From Paenibacillus lautus NBRC 15380 (GTDB taxonomy: Bacteria; Bacillota; Bacilli; Paenibacillales; Paenibacillaceae), in NCBI RefSeq assembly GCF_004000945.1, contig NZ_BIMF01000036.1:1-32162 (forward strand): a stretch of DNA of 32,162 nucleotides, given 5' to 3'. Shown here piece by piece: positions 14,787-21,687 of the stretch; positions within the stretch are counted from its first letter, which is position 1, and every line of letters starts with the position of its first letter. The translations under genes and the position numbers were made by a program. The notes beneath the pieces are model-generated. The model had not been told where the DNA came from, ran no database searches, and saw only the letters and a program-made list of their open reading frames with translations.

Positions 14787-15803
14787 ATGATACGAGAAAT
14801 TGAAGAGCAATTCACTGAAGAGATCCTTACCGAAGCAATAAAGCGATTTGACATTAATAAAGACACTGTTCGTTCATTGGGCGGTTATGAAAGCTTTGTT
14901 TATGAATACCAGAAAAACAACGCATTTTTCATATTAAAAATCTCACATACAATTAGAAGATCAAGAAATAATATACGGGGTGAACTTGAATTTTTAAATT
15001 TTTTGTCGAATAAAGGACTGGCAGTTTCAAATGCTGTTCCATCGACCAGAGGTAATATGGTTGAAGAAATTGCTGCAGAAAATGGTTCGTTCCTAGCCAT
15101 TTCATACGAAATGGCTCTTGGAAAAGAAGTGTCGGATGAAGATTGGAATGAATCGCTTTACGAAAAATGGGGCGAATTTATGGGGAAAATCCATCATGCC
15201 ACAAAGGGTTATGAATGGAGTAATCCGGCGTTTAAACGACAAGCCTGGGACCAAGAAGTTCAATTAAAGGCGGAGAAGTACCTGCGACCTGATGATGTAA
15301 TGATTTCAATTCTAAAAGAAAGATTAACAAAACTTACTTCTCTGCCCAAGTCCAAAGATACATACGGTTTGATTCATAGTGACTTTAGTCAAAGTAATTT
15401 TTATCTTCATAACGGCGACATTTATTTGTTCGATTTCGATGATTGCAGTTATACGTATTTCGTAAACGATATTGGGATTACATTGTGTTATGCACTTTTT
15501 TTTCCGTATAAGGAATTTGAAAATAAAACGGAATATTATAGATTGTTTTTCCGCCATTTTATAAAAGGATATCTAAAGGAAAATACAATCCAAGAAGAAG
15601 AAATAGAATATTTACAAGAGTCTATTAAACTTCGTTATGTATTGCAGTATATTTATTTTCATCAAGCAAACGATGTGTCAAATTTGGATGAAGAATCAAT
15701 TAACAGGTTAAAAGAGATTCAACAAATAGCCACTTCTGATGAGCCTATGCTGCCGATTGACTTTGTTCATGAATTTAAAAGCATTTATAATAGTATTCAT
15801 TAA
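14787..15803 (+). CDS. Phosphotransferase of the APH (aminoglycoside/choline kinase) fold
   Basis: A 338-residue kinase-fold protein. The N-lobe has GGYESFVYEYQKNNAFFILK (glycine-rich strand and ATP-binding Lys). The catalytic loop is GLIHSDFSQSNFYL near residue 197 (Asp base, Asn metal ligand), and IYLFDFDDCSY near 216 carries the metal-binding Asp. This is the layout of APH, homoserine kinase type II and choline kinase proteins; the acceptor may be a drug or a metabolite. It has a good ribosome site (AAGAAGG before ATG 14787) and its own terminator at 15850. It is A+T-richer than the genes before it. A decayed relative lies at 27809-28316. Confidence 0.88.
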   Translation: MIREIEEQFTEEILTEAIKRFDINKDTVRSLGGYESFVYEYQKNNAFFILKISHTIRRSRNNIRGELEFLNFLSNKGLAVSNAVPSTRGNMVEEIAAENGSFLAISYEMALGKEVSDEDWNESLYEKWGEFMGKIHHATKGYEWSNPAFKRQAWDQEVQLKAEKYLRPDDVMISILKERLTKLTSLPKSKDTYGLIHSDFSQSNFYLHNGDIYLFDFDDCSYTYFVNDIGITLCYALFFPYKEFENKTEYYRLFFRHFIKGYLKENTIQEEEIEYLQESIKLRYVLQYIYFHQANDVSNLDEESINRLKEIQQIATSDEPMLPIDFVHEFKSIYNSIH

Positions 15804-15849
15804 TCTGAGAGCATCGTATTTTACTAAAGTAGGGGTAGGGGCTGACTCA

Positions 15850-15887
15850 ACACAGCCGACTCATAGGGGCCGGCTGTGTGTTTTTTT
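15850..15887 (+). terminator. Intrinsic terminator of the APH-fold kinase gene
   Basis: CACAGCCG (15851-15858), loop of 12, CGGCTGTG (15871-15878), then TG and a run of seven T. It is a textbook rho-independent terminator 47 bases after the stop. Confidence 0.9.
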
Positions 15888-15980
15888 AACTAATATTTTA
15901 TCCGATAAAAGATGGTGTTATTTAGTGTATGTGACACCATGAAATTACAACCTGACCTAAAACCACCCAGTCACTAATTT

Positions 15981-16182
15981 TGTCGGGGGACAAGAACATG
16001 ATCCCATAGAAAGTCGCTAATTTAGCGGCTTTTTTGTTTTATCGGTACAAGTTCTTGTCCCGAGCCAAGGACAAGAACTTGTACCGATTGCACGACACGA
16101 ACATGAGCCGATTACCGATTAGAAAAGTATTTAACTATATTTCCATGCCGTTTCATTAAGCTAACGGGCAGGATAGTTTAAT
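15981..16182 (+). repeat. Family A repeat, copy 3 (most complete copy)
   Basis: Order of parts: TGTCGGGGGACAAGAACATG (15981-16000); a terminator-like hairpin GTCGCTAATTTAGCGGC with TTTTTTG (16013-16035); a perfect 19-bp inverted repeat, left arm TCGGTACAAGTTCTTGTCC (16042-16060), loop of 8, right arm 16069-16087; CACGAACATGAGCCG; ATTACCGATTAGA; TATTTAACTATATTTCCATG; and the tail TTCATTAAGCTAACGGGCAG (16152-16171) with GATAG after it. The 10-mer GGACAAGAAC or its complement occurs three times, plus one variant (GACACGAAC). It lies between two converging genes, the APH kinase (+) and the AraC regulator (-). Confidence 0.92.
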
Positions 16183-16220
16183 GTCATTCGCGGGGATCCG
16201 TGCCAACTATAACTTCAAGT

Positions 16221-16246
16221 TAAAAGGCCATCTTTAGGGGACGGCC
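16221..16246 (-). terminator. Intrinsic terminator of the AraC-type regulator gene
   Basis: On the minus strand GGCCGTC (16246-16240) pairs with GATGGCC (16232-16226, one G-T pair), followed by TTTTA. It lies about 40 bases after the regulator's stop codon. Confidence 0.65.
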
Positions 16247-16285
16247 CCTTCTGTAAACTTGGCTGCTTCTTGAAATCCAATGTTT

Positions 16286-17161
16286 TTAACTGACTTTAAC
16301 AATGGGAATCCATAACTCGACTTCTTTTTCTTCAGTAAATACCTGTTTTTCTACGCCCACTTCGATTTCAGGACCTACTTGTATCATAGGACCCTCAACT
16401 TGCTCATATCCTGAGGAAGGAAACCATTCTCCATAAATGCGGTACCATTTTTCCTTTTCCCAGGGGATCTTTACTTCAAAAACTACCCATGTCATTGCTG
16501 GTACAGATAAATTTGAGAGGTTTTCTGGACAGGGTTCAGTTGAAGCAACTGCCATGTAATAGTCAAAGTCCTGCTTTAGCCGTACTGGATTCCCGACATT
16601 GACATGCAAAACTCCATACGGTTCTAAATTGTTGAGTGATTTCAGTTGGTTATACACTTCGGTGTCTGTTGATTTCCAGACCTGTTCCACACCAGGATGC
16701 TCACCAGAATCTACTGGTGTAACTCTATTACTTACACCAAACAGTTGAAATGCGTCTTTTTGCTCGATTCTAAACTTCATTGGCTCACTACCTCCTATTG
16801 ATAATCGAAAGGTCATTGGAGGATACGCTTTTAGTGAACGATTGGTAGTCCTCGCCGCTGTTGGTGTAATCTCATGTAAAGCCTGAAAAGCGCGGGTAAA
16901 TGCGTCTGGCGAATTGTAACCGTACTTAATGGCTATGTCGATCACTTTATTTGTTCTGTCCTGCAAATCAAATGCTGCGAGTGTAAGACGTCTGCGACGA
17001 ATATATTCTTGAAGAGGAATACCTGCCAGGTATGAAAACATCCTTTTGAAATGAAAAACCGAACAGTAAGCACGTTTTGCTATCTCGTGTTCATCAATCT
17101 CTTTCTCAAGATTCTGTTCGATGTAGTCTAATGCTCCATTCAAGTTTTCGAGCATATTCAT
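16286..17161 (-). CDS. AraC-family regulator with GyrI-like effector domain
   Basis: A 291-residue activator. Residues ~5-105 are the two AraC helix-turn-helix motifs (ENLNGALDYIEQNLEKEIDE, FHFKRMFSYLAGIPLQEYIR, IDIAIKYGYNSPDAFTRAFQ, then the typical P-T-A-A-R end). Residues ~130-290 are a GyrI-like/SOUL-type ligand domain (EQKDAFQLFGVSNRVTP, VPAMTWVVFEV, WYRIYGEWFPSSGYE), as in Rob, BltR-like and YdeE/AdaA-type regulators that sense hydrophobic cations or drugs. ATG 17161 is chosen because GGAGG stands 7 bases before it. No obvious target gene is adjacent; the neighbours are remnants. It may act on distant multidrug genes. Confidence 0.92.
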   Translation of the reverse strand: MNMLENLNGALDYIEQNLEKEIDEHEIAKRAYCSVFHFKRMFSYLAGIPLQEYIRRRRLTLAAFDLQDRTNKVIDIAIKYGYNSPDAFTRAFQALHEITPTAARTTNRSLKAYPPMTFRLSIGGSEPMKFRIEQKDAFQLFGVSNRVTPVDSGEHPGVEQVWKSTDTEVYNQLKSLNNLEPYGVLHVNVGNPVRLKQDFDYYMAVASTEPCPENLSNLSVPAMTWVVFEVKIPWEKEKWYRIYGEWFPSSGYEQVEGPMIQVGPEIEVGVEKQVFTEEKEVELWIPIVKVS

Positions 17162-17308
17162 CCAACGACCTCCGTTCATCTATAGAATAGCAGGAATTTT
17201 TAACAGACATCCGACACATCTCGTTCAACCTCTGCAGGATGGTTGCACCCCAATCTAAGATTTTCAATCGAACGTTAAGTCATATATCATATTCGTTATT
17301 AAATCGAA

Positions 17309-17400
17309 GCCCCCTTTTAAAGGGGCATTTTCATTCTCAGGAGAGATGTAAATGAGAATCATCAAGTCACAGTAGGACATTGACGTAGCATAGGGATGAG
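17309..17400 (+). pseudogene. Leader hairpin and start of a second copy of the gene at 5595-6170
   Basis: The hairpin GCCCC..GGGGC (17309-17326), ATTTTCATTCT, a ribosome site AGGAGAGATGTAA and ATG at 17352 encode MRIIKSQ, a stop, then DIDVA. The intact copy on the other strand has a GACCCCTT/AAGGGGTC hairpin, AATTTAATTCT, AAGGGGATGTAAG and MRIIKTRQDFDV. Over the first 24 bases after ATC-ATC the two agree at 19 positions. Leader and start therefore descend from a common ancestor, and this copy is dead after about seven codons. The surrounding 17162-17506 holds nothing else I recognise. Confidence 0.5.
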
Positions 17401-17506
17401 GTGAACTGGATAATAGAAAAGAGGTGGTTTCTTACATTTTTCGGAAACTAATTGAACATAGATTGCGTTTATATCTTTATGCAGATCATTGGAGGAGGTA
17501 TTAGTA

Positions 17507-18195
17507 GTGAATAAAAAAAGTTATTCTCGGTCCCAGTTGTAGCCCTTAGTATTTCGTTGGTAATGGGCGTGGCTTACGCTTTTGGGTCTGGCAAAATTAA
17601 AATCGTCATGAATGGGGAGAGCATCGAGAGTGATGTTGCTCCTAAGAATGTAAATGGCCGAGTGATGGTACCAATCAGTACCATTTCTAAGGCGCTTGGG
17701 GCCAACGTTTCATGGGATGCCAAAACACACACAGTCTCCATCAAACAAGGAACTTCCAATGCTCCAGCAACAAACGATGTTTGGAATCAATCGCTTAATG
17801 ATACGTACGGCGAAGAGTGGGCTGCGGTCAAGAGAGTGATTGACCTGTTTATCTTGGGGTTCGATGGCCAGGATGAAGAATTGGTTAAGAGGCTTGTCGT
17901 TGAAGGTTTTGATAAGACATTCATTGCCCCAGGAGTCTATGTTCCTGTAGGCGGAAATTATCCTTCATTATTAGATCATGACATCATCGATGCGAAAAAG
18001 ACGGGCACAGTGGACGGTAGAGGCGAGTATAAAGTACGCGTTAAATTCGTATCTTATGTTGGTCTCTCGTCACCTGTTGAAAACACATGGGATATTGATG
18101 TAACCCCGAAACCATCGAAAGTGGATGAATATCTTATTAAAATAATTGATGATCAGCAAAGGGGCTATCATCGTACACGGTTTTCCCTGGTCTGA
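17507..18195 (+). pseudogene. Secreted copper-amine-oxidase N-domain (stalk) protein, frameshifted in a poly-A run
   Basis: GTG 17507 follows GGAGGAGG. Read straight, it gives VNKKSYSRSQL and stops. Adding one A to the run of seven A at 17513-17519 gives VNKKKLFSVPVVALSISLVM then GVAYA, a classic signal peptide, joined in frame to 229 residues in all. Residues ~30-75 are a stalk domain (IKIVMNGESIESDVAP, GRVMVPISTISKALGANVSW, KTHTVSIKQ). The rest (~80-229) is an unrecognised domain (EWAAVKRVIDLFILGFDGQD, DITP-type ending). The gene is otherwise undamaged, so this is slippage-based switching, a very recent mutation, or a homopolymer sequencing error. The protein from TTG 17557 alone would have half a signal peptide. 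An unusual long hairpin follows at 18226. Confidence 0.7.
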
Positions 18196-18225
18196 CATTC
18201 AAAGATGAAGGCTAAGAAGTAAAAA

Positions 18226-18262
18226 AGGTTTCTTAAGAATCATTAATGATTCTTAGAAACCT
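18226..18262. terminator. 18-bp hairpin; T-run is on the minus strand
   Basis: AGGTTTCTTAAGAATCATT pairs with AATGATTCTTAGAAACCT with a single bulged T and almost no loop. On the minus strand the stem is followed by TTTTTTAC; on the plus strand the A-run precedes it and only ACAATG follows. As an intrinsic terminator it faces the wrong way for the upstream plus-strand gene (stop 18195). It could still act as an A-tract/hairpin bidirectional element. Confidence 0.5.
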
Positions 18263-18316
18263 ACAATGGGAGCAGGGGCGCTTTGAGATCTGGCAGTGGA
18301 TGTGTATATTTCATGA

Positions 18317-18415
18317 TTCACGCTTGTTCCCTTTGGTAAATCTGTTGTTGGTTTGGATTTTTCCAAAAATGGATTATTCGTCAATAGCAAAGAAACCGCG
18401 TATCTTATCCAGTAG
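18317..18415 (+). pseudogene. Short gene remnant between stalk-domain gene and lipoprotein gene
   Basis: The frame opens after a TGA at 18314 and reads FTLVPFGKSVVGLDFSKNGL then FVNSKETAYLIQ and stops. The composition is typical of secreted stalk-domain proteins (GLxFSKNGLFVNxKExAYLIQ) but I cannot place it firmly. There is no start codon or ribosome site. Probably a leftover piece of a paralogue of the gene at 17507. Confidence 0.3.
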
Positions 18416-18470
18416 AATTAACATATATCATGTCTGGTAATTACGTCTAAACGAAAGGTGATTCATATTT

Positions 18471-19142
18471 ATGGTGTTTAATAGTAATAACTCTAAAAAA
18501 ATCCGAAAAAGTTTGTTTATCGGTATAATCGCTGTTGGTTTATCAACAATTACTGCTTGTATTCCTAAAGAAATAAAACAAACAGAGTTAATAACTGATT
18601 ATAATCGCCATTTGATTGGAAAAGAAGGAAGTGGCGATTATATGATATATCGAAACGGGGTATATATTGATTCTAATGGAGTCGAGTACTCACCAGAAGA
18701 ATTAAAGAATAGAACACGAAATAGTCTTCCTGAGAACCGGATTATCACAAAGATAATGGAAGAAAATTTTATGCCTTCCTCAATATTTGAGTTAGAAACA
18801 AAAGAAAAAAACGGAGTATATATTTCCCCTGAGATAATTACTGTAAATGGTTCAATAAGCGTCTTAACAGATACTAATGGAAGGGGGTGGGAACTAAAAG
18901 CCGGTGACTCTGTAGAATATGTATTTGAAAAGTATAAATCGGAGGTGGTTGAAAATCAAAATATGTTAATTGGTTACGTTAAAGACGGTGTTCTAAATCC
19001 ACCGCAAGAATTCGATCAATTAAAGGGGAATTACAATTTAACTATTGAAGAATCAGGGCAATATTACTTTTACATAATAAATGCAAGTTCTGATACGATT
19101 GCCTTGAAAGAGGGAGCATTAAGGCTCACAAAAAATAACTGA
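18471..19142 (+). CDS. Putative lipoprotein, unknown function
   Basis: A 223-residue protein with a basic N-terminus (SKKIRKS), a hydrophobic stretch and a lipobox LSTITAC with the lipidation Cys at 30, so it should be anchored outside the membrane. The mature part is hydrophilic and beta-rich. The end (GNYNLTIEESGQYYFYIINA, SSDTIALKEGALRLTKNN) resembles the late beta-sandwich repeats seen in secreted Bacillota proteins, but no family is recognised. ATG 18471 has AAAGGTG in front. It stands alone; a family A fragment follows within 25 bases of the stop. Confidence 0.75.
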   Translation: MVFNSNNSKKIRKSLFIGIIAVGLSTITACIPKEIKQTELITDYNRHLIGKEGSGDYMIYRNGVYIDSNGVEYSPEELKNRTRNSLPENRIITKIMEENFMPSSIFELETKEKNGVYISPEIITVNGSISVLTDTNGRGWELKAGDSVEYVFEKYKSEVVENQNMLIGYVKDGVLNPPQEFDQLKGNYNLTIEESGQYYFYIINASSDTIALKEGALRLTKNN

Positions 19143-19579
19143 TATGGAACACTGAATTGCGGCATGTTGGGTAAAGGACAAGAACATGATTAGATAAACC
19201 TTATCTTTATCCAATTGGCTGGGATATAAATCCATAAACGTAATAAAATCCAGTTCTTCACCTGATAGTGAAGAGATAACATCCTGTAATTCCAATTGTA
19301 AGTTGTTATATTTATTGTTATCTAAGATGATGCAGAACGCTATTCCGGTATCTATGTTTAATAATTGAAACAGTTCTTTTATCTCTTTGGCTTGATTTCT
19401 TTTGGGATCGGACGTTACCAAATCGCAGGAGCATTGGTTAGTTATATCATAATAGAACTTTGATTGTTTATATTCCATATTCTTTGTTAAGTTTCTAATG
19501 TAAATATCCATATTGATATACTTTGCTATAAATGATCTGGAATTTTATGATCTATTACAACATGCATAAAGTAACACAT
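19119..19579 (-). pseudogene. Hypothetical protein gene, frameshifted near its start, 3' end replaced by repeat
   Basis: ATG 19579 follows TTGGAGG at ideal spacing and encodes MCYFMHVVIDHKIPDHL, then a stop at about 19528. The next frame continues AKYINMDIYIRNLTKNMEYK, QSKFYYDITNQCSCDLVTSD, LFQLLNIDTGIAFCIILDNN, ISSLSGEELDFITFMDLYPS. A one-base change near the TTTATAG restores one protein. The last residues (LIMFLSFTQHAAIQ) come from the family A fragment at 19165-19195, so the true C-terminus is lost. The family is unknown; the Cys/His-rich start (CYFMHVVIDH) might bind metal. It lies 15 bases behind the remnant at 19594-19746 on the same strand, so the two were probably an operon. Confidence 0.55.
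19165..19195 (+). repeat. Family A repeat fragment
   Basis: GGGTAAAGGACAAGAACATG followed by ATTAGATAA matches the GGACACGAACATG...ATTAGATAA part of the long copies with GCCGATTACCG deleted. It forms the 3' end of the minus-strand pseudogene at 19119-19579. Confidence 0.55.
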
Positions 19580-19593
19580 AGCAACCTCCAATT

Positions 19594-19746
19594 TTAAATA
19601 GATATTTTAATAAAAGAAAGAATGTCCTCAAATCGAAGACTAAACGTTGTAGGGTTATAATGTTCTTTATTAAGTATCATACCATTACTTCTAGGGCACA
19701 GATCAAAACCAACCGTTGATCCTGTTAAGAGTCCAGTCCTTGACCA
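19594..19746 (-). pseudogene. C-terminal half of a hypothetical gene, cut at a family B palindrome
   Basis: The minus-strand frame reads WSRTGLLTGSTVGFDLCPRS, NGMILNKEHYNPTTFSLRFE, DILSFIKISI and stops. No start codon: the frame meets the 14-bp palindrome of the family B repeat at 19748. So the repeat sits exactly where the upstream part of the gene disappears. Function unknown. Confidence 0.45.
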
Positions 19747-19747
19747 A

Positions 19748-19782
19748 AGAATTAAACTAACGGGAAATGTTAGTTTAATTCT
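19748..19782 (+). repeat. Family B head palindrome with 14-bp perfect arms
   Basis: AGAATTAAACTAAC (19748-19761), loop gggaaat, GTTAGTTTAATTCT (19769-19782). It is the longest perfect version of the head hairpin seen here. The usual second hairpin and tail are lacking; TATGGAGCAGTTTG just after resembles the GGAGCAGTTTG spacer of the copy at 21565. Confidence 0.75.
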
Positions 19783-19890
19783 TTATGGAGCAGTTTGTTG
19801 TTGTCACCCGATCTATAACTAACATTTAATGTAAAAATTATTATATTTTTGGTTTGAGTGAAATAAGTTTTATAAGGAGTTGAGAACAGC

Positions 19891-20069
19891 ATGAATTACT
19901 ATAAAGGAGCAGTACCTGGATCAGATACCTCATTTATTTTAAAAGCGAAGTCAAATTGAAGGAAAGTGATGTTGTTGTTTTAGATGATAAAAAGTACTTC
20001 ATTGAGAGTATTGATAATGGATTGTTGATTCTTCAGAGGGTTGGGTCAATTATATCAGTGAGTGTCTAA
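19891..20069 (+). pseudogene. Small hypothetical gene with an internal frameshift
   Basis: ATG 19891 (AAGGAG 11 bases before) gives MNYYKGAVPGSDTSFILK then AKSN and a stop. The next frame continues KLKESDVVVLDDKKYFIESI, DNGLLILQRVGSIISVSV and stops at 20069. A one-base change near 19946-19957 restores about 59 residues. The family A repeat begins 8 bases after the stop. The region 19783-19890 before it shows no gene. Confidence 0.5.
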
Positions 20070-20076
20070 ATGGGCA

Positions 20077-20247
20077 TGTCGGGGGACAAGTACATATTCC
20101 ATTAAAGTCGCTAATTTAGCGGCTTTTTTGTTTTATCGGTACAAGTTCTTGTCCCGAGGAAAGGACAAGAACTTGAGCTGATTACCGATTAGATAAGTAT
20201 CTAATTATATTTCCATGCAATTTCATTAAACTAACGGACAGATTAAT
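20077..20247 (+). repeat. Family A repeat, copy 4, with internal deletion
   Basis: GTCGGGGGACAAGTACAT; hairpin GTCGCTAATTTAGCGGC with TTTTTTG; TCGGTACAAGTTCTTGTCC (left arm); AAGGACAAGAACTTGAGCTG; ATTACCGATTAGATAAG; tail TTCATTAAACTAACGGACAG. Compared with 15981-16182 the right arm runs directly into the GAGCCGATTACCG segment. About 25 bases between two ACAAGAAC/ACACGAAC copies are missing, as expected after recombination between them. Confidence 0.85.
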
Positions 20248-20266
20248 TTAAGATGTCCAATTTGGG

Positions 20267-20707
20267 TTAATCTATTTTATCCCCAAACTTCTTCCCGAAT
20301 TCTTCCATTAAATCAATAATAGGAATTAATTCCTCGCCTTTTAATGTTAATGAATATTCAACACGCGGAGGTACCTCTGGATAAATTTTGCGATTAATTA
20401 AGCCATCCGCTTCTAATTCTCGAAGTTGTTTTGTTAGGGATCCTTGTGAAATTCCCCATAAACGAGTCTTAATTTCATTATATCGACGCGGGTTAAACTT
20501 TAAAAACCAAAGAATTAGATACTTCCAACGTCCCGAAAGTATGTTTTGAGTATAGGCGATGCCATATACCTCTCTATGATCTTTCTTACATTCTTCACTA
20601 AATCCATCTTCATTTATTCTAGACACCTTAATCAACTCATTTCTGCTGTTAGGTACGAAAAAGTGTACTATGTCAATTTTAATTGCCTTCTTCAAATATC
20701 CGAGCAA
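20267..20707 (-). CDS. HxlR-family winged-helix regulator
   Basis: The HxlR domain is clear: YTQNILSGRWKYLILWFL, PRRYNEIKTRLWGISQGSLT, KQLRELEADGLINRKIYPEV, PPRVEYSLTLKGEELIPIID. These dimeric repressors sense reactive quinones, aldehydes or oxidants and control a divergent reductase. The start is uncertain: TTG 20707 gives 146 residues with an atypical first ~35; GTG near 20626 (VSRINEDGFSEEC) gives about 120, the usual family length. The divergent NAD(P)-binding gene at 20781 is the probable target, with the palindrome at 20709-20732 as operator. A family A repeat lies behind its stop codon. Confidence 0.85.
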   Translation of the reverse strand: MLGYLKKAIKIDIVHFFVPNSRNELIKVSRINEDGFSEECKKDHREVYGIAYTQNILSGRWKYLILWFLKFNPRRYNEIKTRLWGISQGSLTKQLRELEADGLINRKIYPEVPPRVEYSLTLKGEELIPIIDLMEEFGKKFGDKID

Positions 20708-20708
20708 C

Positions 20709-20732
20709 GTATATATATTAGTTCATGTATAC
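20709..20732. promoter_or_regulatory. Candidate HxlR operator in the divergent intergenic region
   Basis: GTATA (20709-20713) and TATAC (20728-20732) are the ends of a 24-base imperfect palindrome centred in the gap between the HxlR gene and the reductase-like gene. Spacing and AT-richness suit an HxlR dimer. Confidence 0.4.
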
Positions 20733-20780
20733 AGATAACTCAATCAGGGGACCACAAAATAGGATATTGGAGGAATGGAA

Positions 20781-21512
20781 ATGAGATTTGGAATTATAGG
20801 TGCAGGACCAATTGGGTCTAATATTGCGAAAAAATTGTTTGATAATGGACATGATGTCAAGATTGCAGATGCTCGTGGGATTGAACGCTTGGAAGGGAAA
20901 AATCTTACAGGAACACCTGTGATCGTAGAAGATGTAATTAAAAATATTGATGTTCTTATAACATCGATCCCTTTCCACGCGTTGCCAAGCATTCGCAACA
21001 TTATAGATAAAGTTGCGGAGGAAGTAGTCGTTGTAGACACTTCAAATTATTATCCTCAAATGAGCGGTAAAATCGAAGAAATTGAGAACGGGATGGTTGA
21101 AAGTGTTTGGGTATCCAAACATTTAGGTAGACCTATCATTAAAGCTTTCAACAATTTCTTAGCCTATACGTTAGAACATCATGGAACTCCGGAAGGGACT
21201 CATGGACGCATTGCCATAGCGATTGCTGGTGATGACTTATTCCATAAACAAACAATTATGGGTGTCGCAAACGATCTAGGCTTCGACGCTGTAGATAGTG
21301 GTTCTTTAAACGATTCGTGGAGACAACAGCCAGGAACCCCTGCGTACTGCACCGAACTTACAAAAGAGGAACTAACCTTAGCCTTAACTAAAGCGAATAA
21401 AGAAAAAGCGCCATTTCTGCGCGATAAGGTGATGGAAAAGCTAGTATCTTCAGGTGGTACATTTTCCATTCATGATGTTGTTAAAGCAAATAGAGAAGTA
21501 TTTAATTCATAA
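20781..21512 (+). CDS. NAD(P)-binding protein of the F420-dependent NADP reductase-like family
   Basis: 243 residues with an N-terminal Rossmann fold, MRFGIIGAGPIGSNIAKKL (GxGxxG), DVLITSIPFHALPSI and VVVDTSNYYPQM, followed by KAFNNFLAYTLEHHG. This is the COG2085 family (F420-dependent NADP oxidoreductase-like, also called predicted dinucleotide-binding enzymes). In Bacillota without F420 these are thought to be NAD(P)H-dependent reductases of unknown substrate. ATG 20781 is chosen because GGAGG lies 7 bases before it; ATG 20775 is too close. It is divergent from the HxlR regulator and likely induced by the same electrophile. The family B repeat at 21536 follows. Confidence 0.85.
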   Translation: MRFGIIGAGPIGSNIAKKLFDNGHDVKIADARGIERLEGKNLTGTPVIVEDVIKNIDVLITSIPFHALPSIRNIIDKVAEEVVVVDTSNYYPQMSGKIEEIENGMVESVWVSKHLGRPIIKAFNNFLAYTLEHHGTPEGTHGRIAIAIAGDDLFHKQTIMGVANDLGFDAVDSGSLNDSWRQQPGTPAYCTELTKEELTLALTKANKEKAPFLRDKVMEKLVSSGGTFSIHDVVKANREVFNS

Positions 21513-21535
21513 ATTACAAATCCCTGTACCTTCAA

Positions 21536-21625
21536 TAACTGGGAACGTTAGTCCAAAAAAGCAAGGAGCAGTTTGCCGGTTGGCAGCTGCTCCATTTTTC
21601 TTTAAGCTAACGGGCAGGATAGTTC
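21536..21625 (+). repeat. Family B repeat with GGAGCAG hairpin, complete head-hairpin-tail
   Basis: Head remnant AACTGGGAACGTTAGT (21537-21552); hairpin GGAGCAG (21565-21571), inner TGCC/GGCA pairing, CTGCTCC (21587-21593), then ATTTTTC; tail TTTAAGCTAACGGGCAGGAT (21601-21620) with AGTT after. Placed behind the reductase-like gene it should serve as its terminator. Confidence 0.85.
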
Positions 21626-21687
21626 ACTAAAACGTTTGAATTATGGGTACAACTTTTCCAAAAAAATGGAGAAGTTATCCATAGGCG

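Noticed and set aside
16100..16115. CGAACATGAGCC inside family A resembles half of a Gram-positive LexA box (CGAAC-N4-GTTCG).
   Set aside because: The second half-site is GCCG, not GTTCG/GTTTG, in all copies, so LexA binding is not supported.
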